DNA of 64,000 nucleotides from Hydrogenophaga sp. (GCF_030651625.1 NZ_JAUSCF010000030.1:171289-235288), one strand, 5' to 3'. Counted from the stretch's first letter, positions 1 through 8,997 are shown. The notes: a model not told the origin generated them from the letters alone. A program made the numbers and translations.

Positions 1-510
1 TTCAGCTCGGCCGGCAGTGGCGCCCCCGGGCACCTCGCGGTGGAATTGTTCAATGAAGCCACGCAGACCAAGCTGAACCACATTCCCTACCGGGGCAACA
101 CACCCGCCGTCACCGCCGTGCTCGCGGGTGAGGTGGACGGCGGCGCGCTGGCCACGCCGGGCATGCTGCCGCACGTGCAGGTGGGCAAGATCACCGCGCT
201 GGCGGTCACCAGCCGCCAGCGTTCGCGCCTGGCACCCGATCTGCCCACGGTCGGCGAGCTGGGCCTGGGCCGGCTGGAACAGGAGGTGCTGTACGTGGTG
301 ATGGCGCCGGCCGCCACGCCTGAGGCGGTGATGCAGACGCTGCAAAAGCACATTGTGGAAGCACTGCAACGTCCCGAAGTGCAGGCCCGCATGGGCAATC
401 TCGACCTGTTCTTCGAAGGCCTCACCGGTGACGCCGCGGCCAAGCGCATCGGCGACCTGTCCAACCGCTATGGACCCATCGTCAAGGCCACCGGCATGAA
501 GGTGGAGTGA
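1..510 (+). CDS. Bug/TctC-family tripartite tricarboxylate transporter receptor, 3' part
   Basis: This is the C-terminal part of a periplasmic solute-binding protein of the Bug (TctC) family. The reading frame is open from base 1, so the start and signal peptide lie outside the window. Family features are the HIPYRG segment (about residues 31-36 of the visible part), the LAVTS motif near the middle and a VVMAPA segment followed by a helical end. Such proteins bind carboxylates or aromatic acids outside the inner membrane, and many are encoded away from any TctAB permease, as here. The stop overlaps the GTG of the sulfatase gene by 3 bases, so the two are probably one operon. The ligand cannot be read from sequence. 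Confidence 0.9.
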   Translation, partial: FSSAGSGAPGHLAVELFNEATQTKLNHIPYRGNTPAVTAVLAGEVDGGALATPGMLPHVQVGKITALAVTSRQRSRLAPDLPTVGELGLGRLEQEVLYVVMAPAATPEAVMQTLQKHIVEALQRPEVQARMGNLDLFFEGLTGDAAAKRIGDLSNRYGPIVKATGMKVE

Positions 511-1934
511 GCGCGAGAATGATCAGCACCATGCAACGACCCAACATCATTTACATCGTCTCAGACGACCTCGGCTTTGCCGACCTGGGCTGCTACGGCG
601 GCCGTGAGGCGCAATTTGGCCCAGTGTCACCGAACATCGACCGCCTGGCGGCCGGCGGGATGAAGTTCACCCAGGGCTACGCCAATTCGCCGGTGTGTTC
701 GCCCACGCGGTTTGCGCTCATGACCATGCGGTATCAGTACCGTCTGCGCGGCGCGCTGGAAGAGCCCATCAACAGCCGCAGCAAAGGCAGCGAAACCCTG
801 GGCCTGCCCACCAGCATGCCCACCCTGCCTTCGCTGCTGCGCGACGCAGGCTACAGCACCGGCCTGGTGGGCAAGTGGCATCTGGGCTACCCGCCGCATT
901 TCGGCCCTCAGCGCTCGGGCTACGACGAGTTCTTCGGCATCATGGCCGGCGGGGTCGACTACTTCACCCACTGCTCGTCCACCGGCGACCACGACCTCTA
1001 CATCGGCGAAATCTTGACCCCCGACCCTGGCGAAGCCAGGCCCGCCGAGGGGGCGCCGTCGTCCTTGGGGCGGCCCGGCGGACGACTGGTACCGCACAAG
1101 GAAGTGGGCTACCTCACCGATGTGTTCTCGGACCGCGCAGTGGACTACGTGAACCGCCACGCCGAAAGCGCCAGGGCAGGCAAGCCCTTCTTCCTGAGCC
1201 TGCACTACACCGCGCCGCACTGGCCATGGGAAACGCGGGACGACGCCCACGTTGCGCCCGAGGTGGCGAAGAACCTGTTCCATCTCGACGGCGGGAACAT
1301 CCACAGCTACCGCAAGATGATCCATCACATGGATGAGGGCATCGGCCAGATCATGGCGGCGCTGCGCGCACAGGGGCTGGAACAGGACACCCTGGTGGTC
1401 TTCACCAGCGACAACGGCGGCGAACGCTTCAGCGACAACTGGCCGCTGGTGGGTGGCAAGATGGACCTGACCGAGGGCGGCATCCGCGTGCCGTGGATCG
1501 CGCACTGGCCGGGTGCCATTGCGCCCGGCACCACCAGCCTGCAGCACTGCATGACCATGGACTGGTCGGCCACCATGCTGCACCTGGGTGGCGGCCAGGC
1601 CCACCCGGACTACCCGCTCGACGGCGTCGACCTGCGGCCCGTGCTGCGCGAGCCGGCGCACACCTTTGACCGACCGCTTTACTGGCGCATGAACCACCGC
1701 GGCCAGCGTGCCCTGCGTGTGGGCGACTGGAAGTACCTGATGGTCGACGGCCACGAGTACCTGTTCAACCTTCCGGCGGACGAACGCGAACGCGCCAACC
1801 AGGCCAGACGCGAGCCGCAGCGGATGGAGGCCATGCGTGAACAGTGGCTGGACTGGAATGCCACCATGCCGGCGATTCCGGCCGACGCGACGGTGAGCCT
1901 GGGTTTTTCTGCGAAAGACATGCCGCAGAGATAG
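507..1934 (+). CDS. Sulfatase, FGly-dependent type I family
   Basis: A 475-residue alkaline-phosphatase-superfamily sulfatase that would hydrolyse a sulfate ester. The metal-binding SDD (19-21), the formylglycine motif C64-S-P-T-R68, K123 and H125 in GKWHLG, H238, and D302/N303 in SDNGG are all present. No signal peptide is visible, so it is probably cytoplasmic. The GTG start overlaps the previous stop; ATGs at 519 and 531 are alternatives, and GGAG at 504-507 suits 519. Residues about 170-194 are an extra Pro/Gly/Arg-rich stretch encoded by DNA of the repeat family found between genes elsewhere in the window (1018-1090), so this copy may carry an in-frame insertion. The substrate is unknown. 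Confidence 0.9.
   Translation: MSARMISTMQRPNIIYIVSDDLGFADLGCYGGREAQFGPVSPNIDRLAAGGMKFTQGYANSPVCSPTRFALMTMRYQYRLRGALEEPINSRSKGSETLGLPTSMPTLPSLLRDAGYSTGLVGKWHLGYPPHFGPQRSGYDEFFGIMAGGVDYFTHCSSTGDHDLYIGEILTPDPGEARPAEGAPSSLGRPGGRLVPHKEVGYLTDVFSDRAVDYVNRHAESARAGKPFFLSLHYTAPHWPWETRDDAHVAPEVAKNLFHLDGGNIHSYRKMIHHMDEGIGQIMAALRAQGLEQDTLVVFTSDNGGERFSDNWPLVGGKMDLTEGGIRVPWIAHWPGAIAPGTTSLQHCMTMDWSATMLHLGGGQAHPDYPLDGVDLRPVLREPAHTFDRPLYWRMNHRGQRALRVGDWKYLMVDGHEYLFNLPADERERANQARREPQRMEAMREQWLDWNATMPAIPADATVSLGFSAKDMPQR
1018..1090 (+). repeat. Dispersed GC-rich repeat segment inside the sulfatase gene
   Basis: The DNA resembles the intergenic repeat family. It shares the string CTTGGGGCGGCCCGGCG (from 1064) with the repeat segment at the start of pcaJ (30505), but in another reading frame. 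It is translated in frame as about 25 low-complexity residues. Confidence 0.5.
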
Positions 1935-1960
1935 AGATCACCCCCTGAGGGATCTGGTCT

Positions 1961-2078
1961 CCCCCCTGCGCCGCTGACCCGGCTTCCCCCCCTCACTGGC
2001 GCCTTCGGCCTGGAAGGGGGACGCACCCCTGTGGCCCGGCAGAGCCGGTTCCACGGGTGCCCTGGACGAAGGCATGGC
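1961..2078 (+). repeat. Dispersed GC-rich intergenic repeat, long form
   Basis: A copy of the family seen again at 63389-63695: a CCCCCTGCGCCGCTGAC block, a C-run/G-run pair around GCGCCTTCGGC, then GTGGCCCGGCAGAGCCGG with its internal GCCCGGC/GCCGG palindrome and CCACGGGTGCCCTGGA. It fills most of the space between the sulfatase and the next gene. No gene is seen in 1935-2195. Confidence 0.8.
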
Positions 2079-2195
2079 TCGCCTCGTGCCGGGATGAGGC
2101 TGCAGATAAAGCAAGTTCTGTCGTTTCCCCCACGCTGTTGCGGATTGATCATTCGGGTGTCATTTGGGCGCGCTGGCGATTGCTACCATCGCTGC

Positions 2196-3137
2196 ATGCT
2201 CCATCACGATGCTTCGGCCACCCGCGCCGCCCTGCCTTTTGACCTTCTTGTGCCCGCGCTTCGCGAGCGCTTTGCTGGAAGCTGCGAGACGCCGCAGCGC
2301 CATGTGCACACCATTGCCACGCCGGGCGGCAGCCGAATGACCTCGCTCATCATGCCCTCGTGGATGCCCGGCCGGTACTACGGTGTGAAGGTGATCAACA
2401 TTGCGCCGGGCAACGCGGCCAAAGGCCTGCCTGGTCTGCACGGCAGCTATCTGCTGTTCGATGCCACCACCGGCGTGCCACTGGCCGTCGTCGATGGGAC
2501 CGAACTCACCACCCGCCGCACCGCTGCCGCTTCCGCGCTGGCGGCTTCGTTTCTGGCGCGCGAAGACGCCAGTCACCTGCTGGTGGTGGGGGCGGGCGCC
2601 GTCGCTGCCCTGCTGCCTGCGGCCTACAGCGCGGTGCGCAACCTGCAGCGGGTGTCGGTGTGGGCACGGCGGCCCGAGCAGGCCGAGGCGCTGGCCACGC
2701 AGTGGCGCACCGCAGGGTTCGATGCCCAGGCCGTGACCGACCTGCCAACTGCCTGCGGGGAAGCCGACATCATCAGTTGCGCCACCCTGGCCACCGAACC
2801 GGTGGTACACGGTGCCTGGCTCGCACCCGGCTCGCACCTGGATCTGATTGGCAGCTTCACGCCGGGCATGCGAGAGGCAGACGACGCCTGCTTTGCGGAT
2901 GCGCGCGTGTTCGTGGACACCGAAGAAGCCCTGGAAAAGAGCGGCGACCTGCTCGGCCCGCTGTCGCGTGGCGTGGTACGCGAAGACGAGGTGCGCGGCA
3001 CCCTCACCACACTGTGCAAAGGTGTGGCCACGGCACGCCGCTCGCCCAGCGACCGCACCGTGTTCAAGTCGGTCGGTACAGCGCTGGAAGATCTCGCTGG
3101 CGCGGTGCTCGTGTACGAAAGCAGCCTGTCCCGCTGA
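2196..3137 (+). CDS. Ornithine cyclodeaminase / mu-crystallin family protein
   Basis: A 313-residue NAD(P)-binding protein of the OCD/mu-crystallin family, which includes ornithine cyclodeaminase, alanine dehydrogenase and delta-1-pyrroline-2-carboxylate (ketimine) reductases. The family block ELTTRRTAAASALAA (about residues 109-123) precedes a Rossmann GAGAVA motif (about 137-142), and DLIGSFTPGMREAD lies in the C-terminal half. The frame is open further upstream, but that part is repeat-derived. The ATG at 2196 gives a normal family length and N-terminus, although no good ribosome site precedes it. Which of the family reactions it performs cannot be decided from sequence. Confidence 0.85.
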   Translation: MLHHDASATRAALPFDLLVPALRERFAGSCETPQRHVHTIATPGGSRMTSLIMPSWMPGRYYGVKVINIAPGNAAKGLPGLHGSYLLFDATTGVPLAVVDGTELTTRRTAAASALAASFLAREDASHLLVVGAGAVAALLPAAYSAVRNLQRVSVWARRPEQAEALATQWRTAGFDAQAVTDLPTACGEADIISCATLATEPVVHGAWLAPGSHLDLIGSFTPGMREADDACFADARVFVDTEEALEKSGDLLGPLSRGVVREDEVRGTLTTLCKGVATARRSPSDRTVFKSVGTALEDLAGAVLVYESSLSR

Positions 3138-3270
3138 ACCCTTGGGAGGGTGATCTGGACCCTTCCTGAGCCACTCATCACGCTGACGGACACAGCAAAA
3201 CCGTATAGGCTGTGTTCCACGAGACGGATCGCATCAAGCGGCGCACCGCGACCTCTTCAAATCCAAGCGC

Positions 3271-4833
3271 ATGACCATCTCCCGCAACAGCCTGGCTGCC
3301 TACCTCGCACTGGCCTTCACCCTGATTTCGGTGGCACTCACCCTGCTGCTCACCGCCTACAGCGACCGGGCCGCCAGCACCCGTATCCGCGCCAGCATCG
3401 GCAACAACCTGTCCGAACTGGCCAATCAGACCGCGAGTCGGCTGGATCGCTCCATGTTCGAGCGCTACCGGGAGGTGCGACTCATCACCGACCGGCTGCA
3501 CGACACCCAGGACCTCGACAATGTGCGGCGGGAACTGGCGGCGCTGCAGGAGAGTTATCCGGCATACGCCTGGATCGGCTTGACCGACACCCAGGGGCGC
3601 GTGATGGCCGCCACGCGCGGCATGCTGGAAGGCGTGGATGTGTCAGGGCGCCCCTGGTTCACGAACGCGATCAACAACGTGCACATGGGGGATGTGCACG
3701 ATGCCCTGCTGCTGTCCCGGCTGCTCGGCGCCAACGACAGTGAGCCCCTGCGTTTTGTCGACATTGCCTTTCCAATCACCAACGCCAACGGCCAGATCGC
3801 CGGCGTACTGAGTGCGCATCTGTCGTGGCAGTGGGCCAAGGACATCGAGCACGAGATCTTCGTGCCTGTGGGTCGCAGCCGCACCGTCGATCCATTGATC
3901 GTCTCCAGCACTGGGGCGGTCCTGCTGGGTCCGGCCGATCTGCTGGGGCAGACACTGGACCTGCCCAGCCTGAGCGCTGCGCTGCGCAATGACACCGGTC
4001 ACGTGCGCGAGACCTGGCCCGACGGTCGCGAGTACCTGGTGGGCTACAGCAGGGACCAGGGCTTCGATGCCTATCCGGGCCTGGGCTGGCGTGTGCTGGT
4101 GCGGCAGGATACCGGCGAGGCATTTGCGCCGGTCAACCAGTTGCATCAGCAGCTGTTGATCGGCGGCTTTGCATTGGCCGCGCTGTTCTCATTGATCGGG
4201 TGGCTGGTGGCCAGGCGCATCACCCGGCCGCTGCAAGACCTGGCCGAGGTGGCCCAAGGCATCGAAGCCGGCTATGAGGTGAAAGCCCGAAGCACCGGCG
4301 TCTACGACGAAGTGGCGACCCTGGGTCGGGCGTTCAACTCTCTGATCGCCAAGCTGCAACGGAACGAGGCCGAGATGCGCCAGCTCAATGTATCGCTGGA
4401 GCGGCGGGTGCAGGAACGCACCGCCGAATACGAGGCCACCATCGATCAATTGCTTGAAAGCCGTGAGCGACTCCAGACCGTCATTGAAACCACACAGGAC
4501 CCCTTCATAGCGACGGATTTCGAAGGGCACATCACCGAGTGGAACGGCCCCGCCGAAAGGCTTTTTGGCTGGAGTCGAAACGAAGTGCTGGGCGAACTGT
4601 TGCCCGACATCATCCTGCCCGAGCGCCACCAGGACGTGTTCATCAAGGCGGTGGCGCATTTCCTCACCACCGGACATGCCCCCTTCGCCGACCAGACACT
4701 GGAGCGCACGCTGGTCAAGCGCGACGGCACGGAGTTTCAGGTGTCCATGAAGATCCGCCTGATCAACACCGGCAAGCTGCAGCAGTTCAGCGCCTTTCTT
4801 CAGGCAGTGCCTGCCAGCCCCTCACGACCCTGA
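3271..4833 (+). CDS. Cache-HAMP-PAS membrane sensor without output domain
   Basis: A 520-residue inner-membrane sensor. There is a first membrane helix at about 8-28, a periplasmic double-Cache region at about 35-285 (with the YAWIGLTDTQGRV core), and a second helix at about 295-314. A HAMP domain follows at about 315-368, a coiled coil at about 365-405 and a PAS domain at about 400-512 (FIATDFEGHITEWN, then LFGWSRNEVLGELL). The protein stops right after the PAS. No GGDEF, EAL, histidine kinase or chemoreceptor domain follows in any frame, since a PsiF-like gene lies next on the other strand. Function is inferred as signal sensing; a lost output domain or action through a partner are both possible. 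Confidence 0.85.
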   Translation: MTISRNSLAAYLALAFTLISVALTLLLTAYSDRAASTRIRASIGNNLSELANQTASRLDRSMFERYREVRLITDRLHDTQDLDNVRRELAALQESYPAYAWIGLTDTQGRVMAATRGMLEGVDVSGRPWFTNAINNVHMGDVHDALLLSRLLGANDSEPLRFVDIAFPITNANGQIAGVLSAHLSWQWAKDIEHEIFVPVGRSRTVDPLIVSSTGAVLLGPADLLGQTLDLPSLSAALRNDTGHVRETWPDGREYLVGYSRDQGFDAYPGLGWRVLVRQDTGEAFAPVNQLHQQLLIGGFALAALFSLIGWLVARRITRPLQDLAEVAQGIEAGYEVKARSTGVYDEVATLGRAFNSLIAKLQRNEAEMRQLNVSLERRVQERTAEYEATIDQLLESRERLQTVIETTQDPFIATDFEGHITEWNGPAERLFGWSRNEVLGELLPDIILPERHQDVFIKAVAHFLTTGHAPFADQTLERTLVKRDGTEFQVSMKIRLINTGKLQQFSAFLQAVPASPSRP

Positions 4834-4846
4834 AGGAAGCGGGTGC

Positions 4847-5110
4847 TCAGCTTCCGGCAGCTTCGCCCACGGCGTCTTTCACGCACTTGCGGGTGAAGCT
4901 GGTCTTGGCAGCGCCGTACAGCTTGCGCTCGGTCGCGGTGGTCTCGCACGCTGTGGTGGCATCGCGCTCGCACTTGGTGAGAAAAGAGGTTTTGGCAGCA
5001 CCCGCCAGCTTCTTTTCAGCCGCAGCGGCCGTGCACGTCGCGCCCTGCGCAAAGACCTGGGTGGACAAGACCATCAGCATGGAACACACCGTCAAGGAAG
5101 ACTTGAACAT
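4847..5110 (-). CDS. PsiF repeat-family small secreted protein
   Basis: An 87-residue exported protein with a signal peptide (about 1-22, ending VFAQG) and two copies of the PsiF repeat, recognisable as K-K-L-A-G-A-A-K-T-S-F-x-x-K-C and K-L-Y-G-A-A-K-T-S-F-x-x-K-C. PsiF of E. coli is a phosphate-starvation-inducible protein of unknown role. The ATG at 5110 is preferred because GGAG lies just upstream of it; an ATG four codons earlier (5122) is possible. Several Cys residues suggest disulfides in the periplasm. It is convergent with the PAS sensor gene and stands alone. Confidence 0.8.
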   Translation of the reverse strand: MFKSSLTVCSMLMVLSTQVFAQGATCTAAAAEKKLAGAAKTSFLTKCERDATTACETTATERKLYGAAKTSFTRKCVKDAVGEAAGS

Positions 5111-5357
5111 GCAGAACTCCATCGCAAGTGAAGACAGCGGACAAGCATACGCCAAGACGGCCATTTTGTGACAAGGTGTTTCATCCTGTCTGGCCGCCTG
5201 TTTTTTCAGCAGACCCTGGCGCGCCTGAAAAACCGGGGCCTGCGAGAGTTGTGCAAGGACTTTTCCACAGCTTCAGACACAGGCAGTGTGGGCAAGTTCA
5301 CGCTGGACAATTGCGAATTTTTCCGAGGATCCCTGAATGCATGGGCCTGTCACCATG

Positions 5358-5393
5358 AAAAACCCCGCAGGGCCGGGGAGGCACTGCGGGGTT
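5358..5393 (-). terminator. Rho-independent terminator after the TRAP receptor gene
   Basis: On the minus strand AACCCCGCAG (5393-5384) pairs perfectly with CTGCGGGGTT (5370-5361) around a 13-base loop and is followed by a run of five T. It lies about 30 bases after the stop of the receptor gene and closes the operon that starts with the dioxygenase gene at 10749. No gene is seen in the rest of 5111-5421. Confidence 0.9.
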
Positions 5394-5421
5394 GCGGGCT
5401 CGGTGAGAGGCGAGAAAACGA

Positions 5422-6507
5422 TCAGCGCTCCCAGTCACGCTCAGGCTGTGCACCGCGCGCTTTCACGGCGGTGATGTACTGGCTCAGCAAAGACTTCGCC
5501 GGCACACCTCGGGCCTCATTGTTCTTCACCCATTCCTGCGACAGCGGGGGCAGCGAGTCGATCCACTTGCGACGGTCGGCTTCCGACATCGGTGTCACGG
5601 TCACGGGCGGGTTCTGGGTCTTGCCCACTTCGACCATGCGATCCATGGCGGTCTGGTGACGCTGCACCAGGTCTTCCCCGTGGCGGCGCGAGTATTCGGC
5701 GCCGGCTTCGCGCATGGCGGTCTGCACCTCGGGTGGCAGCTTGGCCCAGCTGTCCTTGTTGATGGCCAGGCCGCCAGAGAACACCACGCCCATGTTCACC
5801 TTGGTGATGTAGGGCGCCACCTCGTAGATCTTGGTCGGCAGGATGCCGGTGGCCAGCGAAACCACACCCTCGGACACACCGGTCTGGATGTCGGTGTAGA
5901 AGGTGGTGAGCGCGCCATCCACCGGCGTGGCGCCCACGCCGCGCAGCCACAGACCCAGAATGCCCGGTGCCGAGATCTTCTTGCCCTTGAGGTCGTCGAT
6001 CGATTTCACCGGAAACTTGGTGTAGAGGTCATAGGTGTCCGACCCTGTGGCACCCAGGAACACCAGGTTGTATTTGTCCCACTCGTTGCGGAACGCCGGG
6101 TTCTTGTCGATCAGCTCGTTCATAGCGCCCAGCACGATGCGCGAGTCGCTGGTAACGAACGGGGTGTGCACGCTGAGCTGGCTGATCGGCATCTTTGCCG
6201 GCTCCAGGTAGCTGAACACCCAGCCGATGTCTGTGATGCCCTGCTCCACCGAAGTGAGCGTGGCGTTGGCCTTGTAGAGCTGGCCGCCAAAGGCCTCTCG
6301 CCACTGGATCTTGTACTTGCCGCCGGCGGCCAGGCGCTTGTCCACCTCGGGCATGAACACCTGCGGAATGAAGCCCACCCACGGGATGGTGGTGGGGTGG
6401 CTCGAAGCCACAGTGAGGTTGATCACCTGCTGCGCCGCAGCGCCCAGGGGCACGGTGGCTGCGAAGGCGGCCGTGGCCGCCAGCCGGACGAAGGTCGAAC
6501 GTTTCAT
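5422..6507 (-). CDS. TRAP transporter substrate-binding protein, DctP type
   Basis: A 361-residue periplasmic receptor of the TRAP family. A signal peptide (about 1-25, ending GAAAQ) is followed by the DctP fold: LTVASSHP, WREAFGGQLYKANATL, ITDIGWVFSYLEPAKMP, then KSIDDLKGKKISAPG and W-L-R-G near the ligand-binding arginine region. The start ATG is preceded by CAGGAGACAAGC. No DctQ or DctM genes are adjacent. The protein is a close paralogue of the receptor at 15073-16170, which has its own DctQM, so it may share those permeases. It is the last gene of an operon with Bug, CaiB, a citryl-CoA-lyase-like and a dioxygenase gene, which suggests an organic or aromatic acid ligand. Confidence 0.92.
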   Translation of the reverse strand: MKRSTFVRLAATAAFAATVPLGAAAQQVINLTVASSHPTTIPWVGFIPQVFMPEVDKRLAAGGKYKIQWREAFGGQLYKANATLTSVEQGITDIGWVFSYLEPAKMPISQLSVHTPFVTSDSRIVLGAMNELIDKNPAFRNEWDKYNLVFLGATGSDTYDLYTKFPVKSIDDLKGKKISAPGILGLWLRGVGATPVDGALTTFYTDIQTGVSEGVVSLATGILPTKIYEVAPYITKVNMGVVFSGGLAINKDSWAKLPPEVQTAMREAGAEYSRRHGEDLVQRHQTAMDRMVEVGKTQNPPVTVTPMSEADRRKWIDSLPPLSQEWVKNNEARGVPAKSLLSQYITAVKARGAQPERDWER

Positions 6508-6595
6508 GCTTGTCTCCTGTTGTAGATGGATTTTTTGGTGGTCTGCGCCACCGGGCTTAGGGGAAACGGTTGAAGAATGGTTCAGAAATTCGGCT

Positions 6596-7591
6596 TCAGT
6601 CCACCTGTGCGCCGGACTGGCGCACCAGCACGGCCCATTTGTCGACTTCAGCGCGACCGAAGGCGGTCATGGCCTCGGCGCCCAGCGGGCGTTGCTCGAC
6701 ACCCTGGGCCAGCAACTTGCCGGCGACTTCGCTGCTGGCCAGTGTCTTGGCCGCCGAGTCACGCAGACGCGCCAGCACGGGAGCGGGCGTGGCGGCCGGT
6801 GCGTAAAGCATGAACCAGGCCACGAGGTCGAATTCGGCACCCACCTGTTCGGCCACACTGGGCACCTCGCGCGCAGCGGCGCTGCGCTGTGCGCTGGACA
6901 CGCCGAGCGCACGCAGGCGGCCCGCCTGCATGTGCGGCAGCACGGCGGCCGGGTGGTAGAACATGAAGTCGGCGCGGCCGGCGATCACGTCGCTCATGGC
7001 CATGCCACCTTCCTTGTAGGGCACATGCAGCATCTGGCCACCCAGGCGCGCCTTGAGCAGTTCACCAGCGAGGTGGCCCGAGGTGCCGTTGCCGGCCGAC
7101 GCGAACGAAGCGCCCTGCCCCTGCGCGGCCCGCGCCTTCAGGTCAGCCAGGGTCTTGATGGGGCCATCGGACGAGGTCACCAGGAAGGTGGGGGTGTAGC
7201 CCACCAGCGCGATCGGTGCAAAGTCCTTCAACGGGTCGTAGCTCAGGTTGCGGAACAGCGTGGCGTTGATCGCGTGCGTGCCCACCGTGCCCATGATGAG
7301 CTGGTAGCCATCGGCCTGGCCGCGTGCCACCAGCGCAGAACCCGTGGTGCCACCGGCGCCGGCGCGGTTGTCCACGATCAGCGGCTGACCGAGTTCGCGG
7401 CCCATCGCTTCGCCGACCACGCGCGAGATGATGTCGGTGGTGGTGCCGGCACCGAAGGGCACGATCAGGCGCACCGGCTTGTCGGGAAAGGTCTGGGCGT
7501 GTGCGGTGGGCAGGCCCAGCGCGCTGGCGGTGGCGGCCAGCACCATCATGGCGTCGCGGCGGTTGGGGTGGCGGGGGGTGGTGTCGGTCAT
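6596..7591 (-). CDS. Bug/TctC-family periplasmic receptor
   Basis: A 331-residue Bug-family solute-binding protein. The signal peptide carries an RR pair (R11-R12) and ends near AHAQ (about residue 33). The mature protein has the family signatures FPDKPVRLIVPFGAGTTTD, PLIVDNRAGAGGTTG and HVPYKEG. AAGGAGACTGT precedes the ATG. The start overlaps the stop of the upstream CaiB-family gene by 4 bases (ATGA), indicating translational coupling in an operon. No TctA or TctB permease gene is present in the window, which is common for Bug proteins. The ligand is not predictable. Confidence 0.93.
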   Translation of the reverse strand: MTDTTPRHPNRRDAMMVLAATASALGLPTAHAQTFPDKPVRLIVPFGAGTTTDIISRVVGEAMGRELGQPLIVDNRAGAGGTTGSALVARGQADGYQLIMGTVGTHAINATLFRNLSYDPLKDFAPIALVGYTPTFLVTSSDGPIKTLADLKARAAQGQGASFASAGNGTSGHLAGELLKARLGGQMLHVPYKEGGMAMSDVIAGRADFMFYHPAAVLPHMQAGRLRALGVSSAQRSAAAREVPSVAEQVGAEFDLVAWFMLYAPAATPAPVLARLRDSAAKTLASSEVAGKLLAQGVEQRPLGAEAMTAFGRAEVDKWAVLVRQSGAQVD

Positions 7592-8760
7592 ACAGTCTCC
7601 TTGTGGTGTTCAGTGGGTTCGGCCTGGCGCTGTGGCCAGCCGTTGGCGTAGAGGGCGTTGTGTTCGCCCAGCGTGGGAGGCGGTGCGACGTCGAGGGTTC
7701 GCTGGCCGTCAAAACTGATGGGTGAGCGCACCGTGCGCGAAGCGCCCATCACCGGGTGGTGGGTGTCCACGAACAGCTGCAGGTGCCGCGCCTGGGCGTC
7801 ATCGGGCACTTCGTCGGTGCGGTACATGGGCGCGTGGGGCACGTCCTGCGCCACCAGCCGATCACACCACTCGGTGCGCGGGCGTTGCTTGAAGATGCCA
7901 CCGAGCACGTCGATGAGCGCATCCTGGTTTTCGATGCGTGCGCTGCGGTCGCGGAAGCGTTCGTCGTCAAAGATGTCGGGTCGTTCCATGGCCACGGCCA
8001 GGCCCTGCCAGAATTTTTCCGGTGACGACATGTGCAGCGCAATCCAGCCTCCGCAGGCGCATTCGAGCACGTAGCTCTGCGACACACTGGGTCGGCTGTA
8101 AGGGCCCATCACCTCGCCCACCGAAAACAGGTGGGTGAAGGCGTCCAGGTTGAAGTGCGCCATGGCCTCGAACATGGACACGTCAACGCGGCGCCCCTGT
8201 CCGCTGACCTGCCGTTCGAACAAGGCACCCAGAATGCCGAAGGCGGCGTAATAGCCGGTCATGGCATCGGCGATCGCCGGGCCCACCACGCGCGGGTTGG
8301 CGGGGTTCACCAGCAAGCGCAGATAGCCGCTGGCGGCCTGGGCCACGGTGTCGTAACTGGGGCGCGCAGCGGCGGGGCCGTCCTGGCCGAAGCCGCTGAT
8401 GGCACAGTAGACCAGGCGCGGGTTGAGGGCGCGCAAGCGATCTTCGCCCGCGTGGATCTGGTCGGCAAAGCCGGGGCGGAAGTTCTGGATATAGACGTCG
8501 GCGCCTTCGATCAACCTGTCGAAGGTTTCGCGGTCTTCCGGTTTGCGTGTGTCCAGCGCCACGCTGTGCTTGTTGCGGTTGTAGGTCTGGTAGTGCGGGC
8601 TGTAGAGGCCGCCTTTGAATGCGCGGAAAGGATCGCCACTACCGGGCAATTCCACCTTCACCACCTCGGCACCCATGTCGGCCAGCATCATGGACGCGGC
8701 GGGCCCGGTGATGAAGGTGCCGTGTTCGACAACGCGGAGGCCTTTGAGTACCTGGGTCAT
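7588..8760 (-). CDS. CaiB/BaiF (class III) CoA-transferase
   Basis: A 390-residue family III CoA-transferase that would move CoA between carboxylic acids through an aspartyl-CoA anhydride. The N-terminal block LKGLRVVEHGTFITGPAAS, then MLADMGAEVVKVE and YNRNKHSVALD are typical, and D167 in PSYDTVAQAASG is the likely nucleophile. The frame is open for 70 codons further upstream, but that is repeat DNA. ATG 8760 matches the family N-terminus and has GGAG seven bases before it. It is coupled to the Bug gene by a 4-base overlap and follows the citryl-CoA-lyase-like gene, so the pair may activate and then split a hydroxy or branched dicarboxylic acid. Confidence 0.9.
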   Translation of the reverse strand: MTQVLKGLRVVEHGTFITGPAASMMLADMGAEVVKVELPGSGDPFRAFKGGLYSPHYQTYNRNKHSVALDTRKPEDRETFDRLIEGADVYIQNFRPGFADQIHAGEDRLRALNPRLVYCAISGFGQDGPAAARPSYDTVAQAASGYLRLLVNPANPRVVGPAIADAMTGYYAAFGILGALFERQVSGQGRRVDVSMFEAMAHFNLDAFTHLFSVGEVMGPYSRPSVSQSYVLECACGGWIALHMSSPEKFWQGLAVAMERPDIFDDERFRDRSARIENQDALIDVLGGIFKQRPRTEWCDRLVAQDVPHAPMYRTDEVPDDAQARHLQLFVDTHHPVMGASRTVRSPISFDGQRTLDVAPPPTLGEHNALYANGWPQRQAEPTEHHKETV

Positions 8761-8811
8761 ATCAATGCTCCACCGCGCAAAGGCGGGAATCAAGTTGCTG
8801 CAGGGGGCTTT

Positions 8812-8993
8812 GTCCAGGAACACCGCGGAACTGGCTATGCCAGGCCGCAGGTGTTGTCCACCTCCCGCCGAAGGCGAGAGAGGGGGGCTGAGGGCCGCGG
8901 CTCCGAGCCTGCCTGCGCAGGCTTGGACAGCCCGAAGAAGCTTCGCCTCTGGCAAGGCTGCGGCCTGCAAGGCAGGCGAAGCGGCGCGGGGGC
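8812..8993 (-). repeat. Dispersed GC-rich intergenic repeat, diverged copy
   Basis: A minus-orientation relative of the family: an ACCGCGGAACTGGC segment, then CCCGCCGAAGGCGAGAGAGG, which recurs at about 32621-32641, and a C-rich end around GAAGCGGCGCGGGGG. It fills the gap between the CaiB gene and the lyase gene. No gene is seen in 8761-8997. Confidence 0.65.
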
Positions 8994-8997
8994 TGTT

